A stretch of 64,000 bases of DNA from Acorus gramineus (GCA_030737835.1 CM060847.1:8384704-8448703), one strand, 5' to 3'; counted from the stretch's first letter, positions 20,566 through 32,202 are shown. Notes: generated from the letters alone by a model not told the origin. Numbers and translations: made by a program.

Positions 20566-21269
20566 TCTCTAACAAAAAATTTTTTTCCTCTGGTTTTCAA
20601 TTGATGACCATTGAATTAATTAAGCATGGGTGAATTGCCTATACAAGCTAGCAAGTGAAGAGTGGGTGGGGTGAACTGTTGATGGTGGTGAACCAACGGT
20701 GGCTTCGTTGGACACGTGTCATTATGATACAGTCTTCACCAATGCCATCCATTTGGCTTTAGTTCTCCACTTGAGATTGTCTCCTCCCAAATGCAGTGGC
20801 TTAATTATAGACCGACTGTTCACGCCCCATTGTAATTGTTGTACGACAATATGTGCCTTGGCCACTTGTGAAAGGACATGGGTGGTGATGATGCTTCCAG
20901 TGTGACAAATTAGGTAATAGTTTAATATTAATTAGAGCTTTGTTACACTCGTTTCATCGTATGTAATACCGCACACAATCTATTTATTCTTAAGAAGGTA
21001 TATATCTTTTTAATTGAAAAATATATTTTATTAAAAAAACATTTACATTTGTTATAAATTAATTTATTTAATTCGTAATTGAACTATATATATCTTCTAT
21101 TAAAAATATATGCATTGTTGATGAGATTTTTTAAATTTAAAAAAATTAAAATATGTGTTGATGGATTGTCTTTAACATTATTATTAATATTTTCATACAA
21201 GTACACATGTGCATGATAAGGGTCAATGTTAACTATCACCCCTTTATTATATTGTTACACAGTGATTGA
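20566..21269. other. CYP722 promoter and start of unit C
   Basis: No gene. The segment at 20715-20800 ('gtgtcattatgatacagtct', 'gagattgtctcct') recurs at 25205-25265, marking where unit C's P450 should start. From about 21160 the sequence is the 3' flank common to all SABATH units ('gataagggtcaa.gttaacta.cacc'). Confidence 0.6.
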
Positions 21270-21418
21270 TGCTCTCAAACCTTGACACCAGTAGATTGGT
21301 TGACTTGGGTTCCTTTTTATTTGTGAAGTACTCTTGGAAATGCTCTTCGTATCTATAGAACAAGTTGCCCATATATTCCGATTGATCCGAAATGTTCACT
21401 TAGCATAGGCTCTATTGA
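21270..21418 (-). pseudogene. SABATH exon-4 fragment of unit C
   Basis: The minus strand reads EPMLSEHFGS, then after a frameshift YEEHFQEYFTNKKEPKSTNLLVS, matching the end of SABATH3 (..HFQEYFTHKKEPKLTNLLIS). The normal stop context is mutated. The remaining exons are missing, and the sequence beyond 21420 is unrelated. Confidence 0.85.
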
Positions 21419-24400
21419 ATATATAGTTGATTAGGCTTGCCCTGGGCAGAGGCCACTGCCTTGGGCCATCACCTCGGGTGGGGGCTCAGCCCTGCTATGC
21501 ATAGAGCTTAAGCCCATCAGCCCATGAAAAAAAAAAAAATGATGGTTGCATGGTTGTTGGACAGCTAGACCCTTGTATAATTGGAAAATGTTATATTAGA
21601 CTCAATCACATTCACCAAATCAAAATTCAGACCTACACGTTTTTATTTTTTTTAAAATATAAACATCATCTAATGAGGCATATGCTTTAATAAAAAGTGT
21701 ATATCATTCCATTTCGAGTTGAATGAATCTATTTTTAGTAAGTGTAAGAAAATATTTAATATGGTAATACAACATCTAACGAGGTATATACTTCACTTGA
21801 TTTCTAACGTGATATATAAGACTGTGTTTAGGACTAGAAAAAAAAAAAAAAACTAAGTGTAACAACACTCTTGTATAATTACACACCCCAATTCAAAGGC
21901 CCAGGCCCAACATAATAAACCCTCGAGTATCCAAAACTGAAAACCTAACCTATGGATTTGTATCCCCAAATAATTTTTTTCAATTGTCCCCATTATCCCT
22001 AAAACTTCTCCCTCATTAGAACCCTAAAAACCTTCCACCCAATGAGCAATGTCTCCATGTGGTACTCCCTAGCTATATGCCATTTCACATCTCTACACCT
22101 CTACACCTCTCTAACGTCTTTCTCTCCCACACACGGATTCTATATATATTCTCAGGCTCCCTCTTCGGAATCGAACTTTAATTCTCCGTCACCTACCACT
22201 ATCCTACCATTGAAAGTTGCTCTCTCTCCATCTCTCCCTCTCTACAACTCTCTCCTTCTTAAAGCCTAAAAAATTTCTTATTGTTGTAGTACTGAATGAT
22301 TGAACAAATAAAGCCCTCTTTTAAGGTATTTAAAAAAAAAAAAAATCTATTCTATTAAGATCTTTTTTTTGTAGTTGTTGCTTTTCAAGTTTTTTGTAAA
22401 GCGCCCCGATGTGTTTTTTTTAATTAGGTGCATTCTTTTTAAAGGGATGTGAGTTAAAATTGTTTCTAAATTATTATTTACTAACTATTTTTTATTTAAG
22501 ATGTTTCAATTTTAATGATTGTATAATGTTGTATTTGTAATTTTATAACATTTGTAATTTAAAATAAAATAATATTCAAGAACATTTTTTAATATACATG
22601 GATCCACTTTAAAGTTCGCTTAGGGCCCGTCGTCGAAAAAAACAATTCTCAGGGCTAACTGAAATTTAAAGAATAACAATTCAAACAGAAAAATGTATAA
22701 GAAATTTCACACCCTTCCATCTTTCTCGAAAGTTGGATAAGATGAAAATATTTTTAACCCAAAATAATATATTTTTATTGAATACAAATTTTTATAGTTA
22801 CATTTTGATAAATTAGAACAAACCCTAATAATTGTATATACAATAATATGAGCGAGTGTATAGTTCATTCTTGCTCAATCCTTTCTATTAATTAATATAA
22901 ATATAAAAGATAAAATTACTCATATTGTTCAGGAATTAAATGTTGTTGAGTACAATATATTTAATCTTTTTTTATTATACAACATAGCTTTATTTTCTAT
23001 GGCTGCGTTTTATTGTACGATTGTAAAATTAATTTTAGACAAAAGCTGGATTTAAACTGGTTTTGAAAGAAACTGCATCTCCATGGATTTCAGAAAAATC
23101 AGATTTTGAAAACTTTTTTCCAAAAACATTACTACATGTTATGATTTTACAAGAAGTCCTAACATTTTTTTGTTTGAAAATGGATTTAGAAAACATAGTT
23201 TCATATAAATTCAAAAGTTACTCAAACTTTTTTTTCAAATGAGATTTATGTATAGCACGTGAAAAAGATAGGAAAAATAGGGTGAATGGTTATCAAAAGT
23301 AAAAAATTAATGAAGGATATTATTATTAGATTTATTATGTATTTTTTCACTTTAGGTTGGTCACTTGGTTCTTACGAAATAATTTTTAATAAAATTATAT
23401 TTATTTAAATTAAAATTTAATTTATTTAAAAATAAAATTTGTTGACATCTTAACCAATCATGTTTTATCTATATTATTATATTTATTAAATGCATTTAAA
23501 TTCATCATTATTTAATTTATTTTTTTTTTAAAAAAAACTGAGACCTTGTAAAAGGGCATATTATATTTAATATGTATATAAAAAAAAAAATCAGCTGGAC
23601 CCCGCATAAGGTGCTTCCCACGAGGAAAATTTTATTTTTATTTTTGGTTAGGATGAGGATGAAGAAATTGTTCTGGACACAATCAAACATAACGATTCCC
23701 AGTTGTCAAATCTAAAAATAAAAAAATCAGGGTTTCAATTTTTGCACAAGATTCAAAAAAATCTGTCTGGACCAGGTTCATTTAATGTCGTACGCTCGCC
23801 TATATCAAAGGATCATATACTCTGCATTTGAAAAAAAAAATCAGTGTACTATGTGACAACATTTCAAATGAATGTCATTTAAAACTTGACTATCGTAATG
23901 ATTGGAAACAATTTTTTAATAAATAAAAATATATTTATATTTATAAAAATTTATATATATTCTTCTCTTTTCTTTGTCAATTGCATCTTATAATTATGAG
24001 TGCTATTACGTTTAATTTTTTTTTAAAGTCTAAAACACTCTTTTATAGATTTTATTAAAAATTTAGTAAAACATATACTTCATTAACTGTTATATATATC
24101 TCATTAAATATTTTTTACATTTATTAAAAATGATTTCATTTAACTTGAAATAAAACGGTATGCACTTTTTATCAAAACATATACCTTATTAGATGATGTT
24201 TACTATTTAAAAAAAATTTAAAAACATTTAAGATCTAAATTTTAATTGATGAATATAACTGAGTTTAATATTTTCCCATCATTATTCCGGTGCAAAAAAG
24301 ATTGTATCTACAATTCTCAGTCGTCATTTTTTGTATGCCATGCATAAACTGCGCCTGGATGAGTAAATTGTTTTTGAGACAATTAAAGTATAATTCCCAT

Positions 24401-25118
24401 TTGTCAAGAAAATAGACTCGTGGGGTTGGTTTTGCAAAGAATTAAAATTTTGATAATAAAATATTCATCAAATTTATATTTTTATTCACATTTTTTAAAA
24501 TTAAAATAAAAAAACATAGATAAATATTATTAAGTATTTAGATAAAACAAAAAAATCTTTATTTTCATTTCAAAATGAAAACAACAAACTATCTGCATTT
24601 TATTTTAATAATTATTTTTTATATCAAACATGATAAATTGTCTTCTCAAATTTTATAATTATCCTTTATCCTATTATTTATACCCTTATTAAACCAATTT
24701 GTACCCTTATCAAATGTTCCACCATATTAAACACGTAAAATGTAGACCAGACTAGTAATTTTTTCCGCATTGTTTTCACATGTAAAATGAGAAGACAATA
24801 AAAATAATAAAGAAAAAGTTGACTAAATGAAACCTTGTCTCTGGCAAATCCGATCTTTTTGATACTCCTAGAAAACCTAGAAATGTAAAAAATATCCTAA
24901 TGCATATTTTCGCTTGTTCATCTTTTTTGAAAAAAATAAATAAATTAAAATAGGTGTCTCTCTTCAAGTTGGCTTGTCCTATGCCCATCTCACAAATCCA
25001 CACGAATACTTCAAAGAAAAGTCAGTTGTGTACGTATATATACATACAGCATTGATGTATGTATTGGCCATGCAATACACTTGGAAATTAAGGTTGCATA
25101 TAAATTAAAGATTGTATA
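21419..25118. other. Degenerate unit C, gene-less
   Basis: No gene recognised. From about 22670 the DNA again follows SABATH upstream regions ('ataacaattcaaacagaaaa', 'tcgaaagttggataagatg', 'caattcccatttgtcaag', 'aatcctaatgcatatttt', 'ttggcttgtcctatgcccat'), so exons 1-3 were lost between 21420 and 22670. The stretch 21434-21510 is an unusually GC-rich insert of unknown origin. A pyrimidine-rich tract lies at 22090-22260. Confidence 0.55.
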
Positions 25119-25168
25119 CATGGAATTGGAAGAGTTTTTGAAACCTTTTGCGAACTTTCTGTTGTGTA
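25119..25168. other. Conserved non-coding block, copy C
   Basis: Matches the blocks at 14816-14865 and 31361-31409 ('tggaattggaagagtttttg', 'cgaactttctgttgtgta'). Confidence 0.6.
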
Positions 25169-26515
25169 TGGCATTCCGAGGGAACATTGATGTAATGTAT
25201 TGGTCAACAAAACCACTATCATGATACAGTGTTCACCATTCCCCTCCACATGGGATTGTCTCCCCCCCCCCTAAGGCTGGTCCCATTAAAGCCCCACTAT
25301 TTAGACCAAATTCAAAAGTTCTATAGAGTGTCATTTTCTCATTAATTATTTGTTTAATTTTTAAAAAAATATTAAAAAAATAAAATATAATATTATCCTC
25401 ATTTAAAACCCACGATTTCCTCTCTCATTAAATCAATCTCCATCTTTTTCGAAAAACATATCAACATATTCAATTGATTTCAATAAACCTATTTTTTTCA
25501 AAACCAAAAAAAAAAAACCATTAATTACATTTATGAAAACAGAACCAAAATTCAAATCCTTTAGGTTTCTTAAAAAGAAACTGAAAAATGAAATCATTAA
25601 AAAAACTCATTTCATCAAAAAAAAAAAAAAGGATCAAATTTTTGTTTGCGGCTTCTCATTCAACCAGAAAATGATGGCAATAAGGAATAATCAACGTTTT
25701 TTTTTAAAAAAACACTGTTGTTAATTTCTAATTATTCGATTACAATCATCAAACAATGTATTTGTGATGGATGCAATTTTTTTTAATAAAGCATATAATT
25801 GTTAAATAATTTAAAGATCAAATGCCTAAGAATAAAAGTGGTTAGATTTAACATCTAGCACCAAATTCAATAAAAAAATTTGTAACAAATGTAAAATAAA
25901 CAAAAAATAATAAGCCGCATCTGAATTGACAAACATTGGAAATGACATCCAATCATTCAATTTTGATTTTCTATTCGATTAGATGCTGAAAAGTCATCTG
26001 AAAAACAAATCAATACTTAAAAAACCTCCAGTCCTCTGAAAAATAAATTAATGCTTAAAAAACTTTCAATCCTCCAAAAAAAATAAATTAGTGCTTGAAA
26101 AACCTCCAAAACAATCTTATGATCTGGTTCTATATGTTCTTAAAAAAAACTTGTACAAGAGTTATCGAATTTAATATTTAGCATCAAATTCAATAATAAA
26201 ATTTTTTAACAAATGCAAAACAAGGAATGTGATCAAATACGAATTTAATTTTAGGTGGAGAAGAAAAAGAAGCCGTAGATGGATAGACAGACACATCATG
26301 TATTTTTCTATTTTATTTTATAAAGCTGAGAGAAGACTATTTGATTATCCAAAATATGGGATTTGATCCTCTAAAAAACAATTTTAAAAATCATGACACA
26401 TCAGTTATTGTAACAAATTTTGATTATGGGGATTATTTTTCAAAAAAGATAAAAAATATAAAATAAATATTAACACTTGTGCCACCTTATGAGACTTATA
26501 AAATACGGCTTTTGA
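25169..26515. other. Intergenic, end of unit C
   Basis: 25205-25270 matches the CYP722 promoter at 20715-20800, but no P450 coding sequence follows, so unit C lost its P450 entirely. The rest is very A-rich with no gene seen. Confidence 0.55.
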
Positions 26516-26523
26516 TTCATTAT

Positions 26524-26834
26524 TTTTTTTTTTTTTTGTAGTACCAAGGCCCACACAGGTAACAGTCCCAACTACTAACAACTAAAGCACACTAGAATTA
26601 AGTACACAGATGGCAACAGGGCCTAGAGAGTACAATAGACCGAAGCTCAACAAACCCAGCTCAATGGGCAATAGAACATAACTTTTACAAACACCTGCTG
26701 TCGACAGGGTTTGATACACCAACCCCCACTTACAGGGGGGGTGTCCCTGTCCGTTGTGCCAAGCATAGGTGGGATAGACACACACTGTACCTTTGATCAC
26801 CTGTGGAAGAAAGGACACAAGTGATGATGATGTT
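26524..26834 (-). mobile_element. Retroposed element with poly(A) tail
   Basis: Flanked by TTCATTAT (26516-26523 and 26835-26842). On the minus strand a GC-richer body of about 290 bp ends '..gggccttggtactac' followed by an A-run (T-run at 26524-26538 on the plus strand). It interrupts the 3' flank of unit D. No protein family was recognised in the 85-codon open frame, and no pol III promoter was seen. Likely a LINE 3' fragment or SINE. Confidence 0.55.
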
Positions 26835-26959
26835 TTCATTATATTAGATTTATCATTTAAAAAAAATTAAAACATATGCACCGTCTTTAACATTTTTTTT
26901 AATATTTTCATACAAGAGCATATGATACATAATTCATCAATATTAACTAACACCCGTTT

Positions 26960-26979
26960 CATGACAAAAAAAAAAAAAA
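26960..26979 (+). mobile_element. Severely truncated retroposon downstream of SABATH3
   Basis: 'catgac' plus an A-run splits the conserved 3' flank. ACTAACACCCGTTT (26946-26959) and ACTAGCACCCATTT (26980-26993) are the duplicated target. Units A and B have this word once. Confidence 0.55.
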
Positions 26980-27031
26980 ACTAGCACCCATTTATTATAT
27001 TGTTACACAATGATTAATGTGATTAATGCAC

Positions 27032-28603
27032 TCAGCCCTTCCTAACCATGGAGATCAGTAGATTGGTTAACTTGGGTTCTTTTTTATGAGTGAAGTACTC
27101 CTGGAAGTGTTGCCCATATCTGTAGAATAAGTCGTCCATGATTCCTCCTGATCCAAAATGTTCACTTAGCATCGGTTCCATCGCCGCTCTCATGGTCTTT
27201 GCTGCTTGTTGGCCTCTCCTATCATCATCGTCGTCATCATTGTCGTCGCTTGCGTTGAATTCCACTTCGATTGTCTCTAGGCGATTGACAGCGAAGCTTC
27301 CTTCCAGATCTATCAAGTGCATCAATTCTTCCGGCGATGGACAATAGCAGGGAGCATTCAAGGAATCGACCTTGTCCTCCTCAATCAGACCCTGTATATA
27401 CAAGCATAAAGAATGAAATCCACGTCTTACCATTTCACTATAATGTATGTGTGTGTATATATATACACACACACATAAATATAATATTAATTGTACCTCG
27501 TGAACCATGTCCATGAGTGCATTGGCCAACAAGTCCCACTGAAAACAACACTCCTCAGAGGACGGGTCAGCGGATTTCCTTCCCATGAGTGTCAACACCA
27601 TGCGACCACCAATAATGATTTCTTGAGAGCGCGACATGAGAAACACTGAGAAATCCAACTGGAATTGCTCGAGATAGGAACGTAACACTGGAGGGGGGCT
27701 AGTTTTAGATATATAGAGCTTCCCTTTATTCAAATGCAAATTTGTTTCACTGTGGAGATTGACGGGTACCTGTTTTAATATAAACATTATATGCATGTTA
27801 CATTAGTTAGCCAAGTAATATAATGTTTTATATAGATCAAAGTATGATTATATATATGCCTGTTCATTCCAAGCAAGCATTTAGAATTTTTCATTCATGT
27901 AATTATTTTTTAATAGAATTTTCTTCATTCTTTTAATTTTCTCAGAATCTATCAGAAAAAATTCATGTGAAAAATGACCAATGATTTACCTGAGAGAGCC
28001 AATGGAGACTAGATGAGGATACAACAAAGTGTAAGCTGCTTTTTGGGAAAAGCCTTCCATAGAAAGAGCCGGGCACGCCTGCGATGAAACACGGACCGAA
28101 ATCGGCCCCCTTCTCCGCCTTGAGCTTCTCATATAACTCAGGGAGTCCACTGAAAACGGTGTTGAAGTCGTTCCCGGGGAGGTCATTGAGGAAGCAATGA
28201 AATTCAGGGGAGGAACGCCTTAGCTGTCGGCGTTTCTGATCGACGAAATCCATGATTTCATGGATCTGTTGCACTGCATTTGGTCCCGAAGAGCAACCCA
28301 AGTCGGCGATGTTCAGCCACTCCGGCAAGGTGGTGCAATAGAGATCCAATATGGCTTCTTTGGCTACCTCACTTGCCACTGATATGACTTTGTTCTGCAG
28401 AAAGAATGTAATATGTATGCAAATCCAAATATTGTGTATGGGAAGGAAATATAAGATTTTGGAATTACATATACATCCAATATAGAGAGGAAATTGGGTT
28501 TTTTTAACAGAGATATAAAGAGAGAGACCTGGATGATTGAGTTCCTAGCATAGCTCAAATCACCGTTTCCTTCATTCATGTGGAGAACAGTTTGCCCACC
28601 CAT
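27032..28603 (-). CDS. SABATH3: carboxyl methyltransferase, intact
   Basis: Exons 28603-28529, 28394-27990, 27769-27497 and 27391-27032 (75, 405, 273 and 360 bases; 370 aa), phase-0 GT-AG introns throughout. An in-frame ATG two codons upstream (28609-28607) could add Met-Arg. Intron 3 happens to be open in frame, so exons 3 and 4 look like one 254-codon frame, but GT-AG sites and sister genes show an intron. Motifs as in SABATH1: [48 protein letters not shown] and IIGGRMVLTLMGR. Exon 4 has an Asp run (SDDNDDDDDD). Likely methylates a small carboxylic acid; substrate unknown. The P450 partner of this unit is missing. Confidence 0.95.
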
Positions 28604-28674
28604 TCTCATTCAAGTCGCTATAAAATATATTTTTCTTTTGTTGGATTAATCTTACTTCTGAGAAGAGCCAACTT

Positions 28675-28683
28675 CTATATATA
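28675..28683 (-). promoter_or_regulatory. TATA box of SABATH3
   Basis: CTATATATAG followed on the minus strand by 'aagttggctcttctcag', about 72 bases before the ATG. The counterpart of the SABATH1 and SABATH2 sites. Confidence 0.5.
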
Positions 28684-29814
28684 GAAGTTTAACAAAGAAA
28701 TTTGAAGGAAAAATTGACAAAAAAAAAAAAAAAAAAACAATCACTGTCAAATAAAATAATTTCTTATATTGATATTATCTTTCAATTATATGATAGAATA
28801 AAAGTTTATCTATGAGGAGAGGGTTTAAAAATTAAAAAAAAAAATATCATTTGCGTCATTTTAAGTTATATATATATATATATATATTTAAAAAAAAAAA
28901 ATGGTGCTCCCAGGATCCCTTGACCTCTTTCACAGTAGTGAAATGTGCTTGTCTATTTAATTAAAGCTCGATACGTACTCATGAGATAGTTAAAAAAAAC
29001 TTTTTTTAGTAGAATTGTTAAAAATAGAAGTTTTAATTAAGTATATCTTATATTTAGAAGATTTTTTGGGGTATTTTCTCAAATTTAAATTGTCATGTAT
29101 ATAATACGCGTTGATGTATGTAGACTAATTTTTTTGTGCAAGACCAAGCGAACCCATGCAGAAGAAATTAATTGAAATTGACATAATAACAATTCAAACA
29201 GACGAAGCGAACCAAGGTAAATCTCCCTTATTTTTCTTTTATCAATGTTTTAAAAATCGAACCAATTAATAAATCGCAAAAACCACAGGGCCAATGGTCA
29301 TTAGTTCAATCACCGAGTTAACCGAATTCAAATCGTGACATAATTATAATATAATAAATATATTAATTATTAAAACTAAATACAAAATATGAAATATTTT
29401 AGTAAAACTTTATATAAAATTTTTATTTAACATCATGGCATGATTTAGTATAAAAAAATCTAAACTTTTTATTATATTTTATGTTTTGTTAAATAATTAA
29501 CCACAATTTCTATGAATAAAGAATCGATCGGTTTAATCAACTCGTGACGGTTTATAAAAACTGTCGGTGCAACTATTGGGTTCATTGATTGGGTTTCACC
29601 GATTTTTTATATAATTGGGTTTTAAGGATAAATCAAAACGGAATTCAAAATGGGTGAAAGTTTAATCGACTTGATTAGATTGGGTTCTAAAACACTTGTT
29701 ATGATGATGAAAAAATTGTTATGGATACAATAAAACAATTCTGAGCTGTCAAATGTGTGGAATAAAAAATCTAATAAGCCCTTTATGTATGTTAAGGCCT
29801 ACTTTAGCATTGGG
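28684..29814. other. SABATH3 upstream region, proximal
   Basis: No gene. Contains poly-A at 28720-28737, an (AT)n run near 28867-28886, and the unit marker 'gcaagaccaagcgaaccc'. The part 29240-29700 (words 'accgaattcaaatcg', 'gggtttcaccgattttt', 'cgacttgattagattggg') has no match elsewhere in the window. Confidence 0.55.
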
Positions 29815-30265
29815 ATAAGGGGTTAGGACAAAAAAAATAATCGCATAAAATTACATATTATTTCATATGGCATAACAAAGAAAATGTTGATAAATTATGG
29901 ATAATTGTCGGCATTTTGAGAGAAAAAATGAAGATATTTTGTTCTTGGTAAAATGTGAGACAGACCTTATTCCCCTCTTTTAACAATATTTTGTGAAACA
30001 TAGACAACTTTTATGACTGTCCTTATATATATAAAAAAAACTTCATTAAATCAAAACCAACAATATTAATCCCTCATTAATAGAAAGGCTATACTTGGTA
30101 TTTTTTTTTAAAAAATTGAAGTTATCATATTTTTAAATTATGTGATCTAAATACAAAGTTAATGATAAAAAAAAATATAGGGATAACAAAATGCATTAAC
30201 AAATGTAAACTTTTTATCCTTTTAAATTAGATTAACTTATTCTAAATATTTATGCATTTATCAAA
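29815..30265. mobile_element. AT-rich element related to 13421-13874
   Basis: Shares a series of words with the nested element of unit B ('gaagatattttgttct.ggtaaaatgtg', 'acatagacaac.tttatgact', 'ttagattaa'). It lies at a different position relative to the unit, so it is a separate insertion. Ends approximate. Confidence 0.5.
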
Positions 30266-31360
30266 CTATACCTAAAAATCATGTTTTGCACATGAATGAT
30301 AGATTCGTGAAGACAATCTTGTGAAAAAACACAAAAAACAAGTTTGCACTTATCCTAAACATGTTTGCACATGATAAATTTCCATGGAAAAGAGATTAAA
30401 AAAACAAAAAAAAAAAATATAATCAAATGGGATTTTGATTTTCGTTTACTTTGCCAAATCCTATCCTTTAATTTTGATACAACACGAAAACAAACATTGA
30501 TGATGATTCTCAAAATTATTCTCATTTTAAAGGAACGAATTTCTGTGCAATTGGATGAGGAAAAAAAAAAAAAGAAGTAACTTTACGATTAAACAATTCC
30601 CATTTCTCAAGGGCCTAAAAATGGACTTTTAATTTGGATGCATGTTTTGCATAATATTCAAGGAAAACTGCCTCCAACAATAATTCATGTAAGACGCTCC
30701 TCTTTTTCTTCGATTGCTCACATGAACAAACACAAGTAAAATGAAGACCATCTGGTAATTTTAATTGGCAAAGTTTTCACATGTAAAATAAGGAGAGATT
30801 TAAAAAAAAAAAAAAAGTTGACCAAATGAAACTTTGTTTTCATTTACTCCGATCCCTAAGATCCTATCTTTAGAAAACGTATAAATAAAAAAAAAAGAAA
30901 AAAAGTTGACCAATTCATGTTATCATTTTGTCCAATACAGCCTGTATACGTAGATTATACGAGATAAGTACGAGCATATTAGGAAGATAACATAACTAAA
31001 CTATTTTAGAGATACAACACTATGTCATTCATAAATAAAAAATTACAAAAAGTTCTTTGATGGATGTGAATGTACGTATAGCACAAACAATTCAATTCAT
31101 ATTAGCTTTTTAAAATACGTGTTAAATAATTCAAACTAAATAAATAAATAAAATATATTCTAAATGTACTAAATGCCCAATATAATGAATAAATGAAATT
31201 TAATACAGCAATCAAAACGCGCGGGCGTGTGTATATATATATACATATATAGAGCATTGATATACGTATTTGCCATGCAATACACCTGGAAAGGTGGATT
31301 AAAAGAGGTCAGAAGATGTTATATCCGAGGAAATTAAGGTTGGAGATAAAGACATGATAT
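30266..31360. other. SABATH3 upstream region, distal
   Basis: No gene. Unit markers 'caattcccatttctcaaggg' and 'ttttcacatgtaaaataagg' match units A-C. A poly-A run lies at 30559-30573 and a (TA)n run near 31230. Confidence 0.55.
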
Positions 31361-31409
31361 ATGGAATTGGAAGAGTTTTTGAAACCTTGTACGAACTTTC
31401 TGTTGTGTA
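31361..31409. other. Conserved non-coding block, copy D
   Basis: Matches 14816-14865 and 25119-25168 ('atggaattggaagagttttt', 'cgaactttctgttgtgta'). Confidence 0.6.
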
Positions 31410-32029
31410 GTATAATTAATATTTGTTGTAGTATAACTAGTATTAGGTAACATCGATGCATGTATTGGTTAGCAAAAGCCCGTACCATTTCTCCTTGTTT
31501 TTTGTGATTAACAATGTTTGCCTTTCACGTGCAAAAGCGACAGAGAGGTGGTTTTCAATGAAATTAATTAAGGATTAAGATCGAGCATCTAAATACAGAG
31601 GACAAGTCTCCTTGAAAATAGATTTTTTTTTTTTAGCGGGGTTGCACTCCATACATCCCCCACCATTTTTTTTCTTTTTATTAATATTATTTTTAAAATT
31701 ATTGAATATTATATAAATTCTCATTAATAAATGTTATTAATTTTGTTATATAATTTTTTAAAATATATTAATTATAAGGACACAATCTAATTCACTTTAA
31801 ACGGGATGGGGTTGAGCAGATATAAATTTTAAGATGTAAAATTCAAAATATGATAGAGTAGTTATAGATTTTAAATCGTATAATCTGAGAGGCAGTGGAT
31901 CAAATATAAAATCTAACATTAAAAAATTGGATTATTTTTGAATTATATTAAATCCGGCTCCAAACCCACCATCGTCATCCGTGACACCACCAGAATGAAA
32001 TTAAAAAGATAATTTTTTTTTTTTTAAGG
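31410..32029. other. AT-rich intergenic DNA
   Basis: Starts with unit-like sequence ('aggtaacatcgatgcatgta', 'tttcacgtgcaaaagcga'), then AT-rich DNA with no gene seen. Confidence 0.5.
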
Positions 32030-32160
32030 GATTCCAATTCATGATTTGTATGGATTATTAATGTCTGATAGGAAGACCGGTTCATTGAGAGGGTTGATCA
32101 ATCAACTGATGCAGAGTGCAGACAACATCATCATCAATAACAACTACCACCATTTCTTGT
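32030..32160 (-). pseudogene. Possible CYP722 3'-flank relic of unit D
   Basis: Weak match to the DNA just 3' of the CYP722 stop at 16160-16260 ('ttgatcaatcaactgatg..gcagacaacatcatcatcaataacaac' against 'ttaattgatcag..gcagacaacaacattatcaacaacc'). No coding exon remains. Confidence 0.4.
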
Positions 32161-32187
32161 ACCCAAAAAAAAAAAAAAAAAAAAACC
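32161..32187 (+). mobile_element. Severely truncated retroposon: ACCC plus poly(A)
   Basis: 'accc' and an A-run lie between perfect 15-bp direct repeats ACCACCATTTCTTGT (32146-32160, 32188-32202). The retroposon at 7533-7671 also ends '..tgtaccc' before its A-rich tail, so this may be the last few bases of the same family. Confidence 0.65.
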
Positions 32188-32202
32188 ACCACCATTTCTT
32201 GT

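Noticed and set aside
22042..22269. 75-codon Ser/Leu/Pro-rich frame
   Set aside because: Pyrimidine-rich low-complexity DNA in the degenerate unit C; no homologue recognised.
27032..27796. Single 254-codon frame joining SABATH3 exons 3 and 4
   Set aside because: The intron between them happens to lack a stop. GT-AG sites at 27496 and 27392 and the sister genes show it is spliced out.
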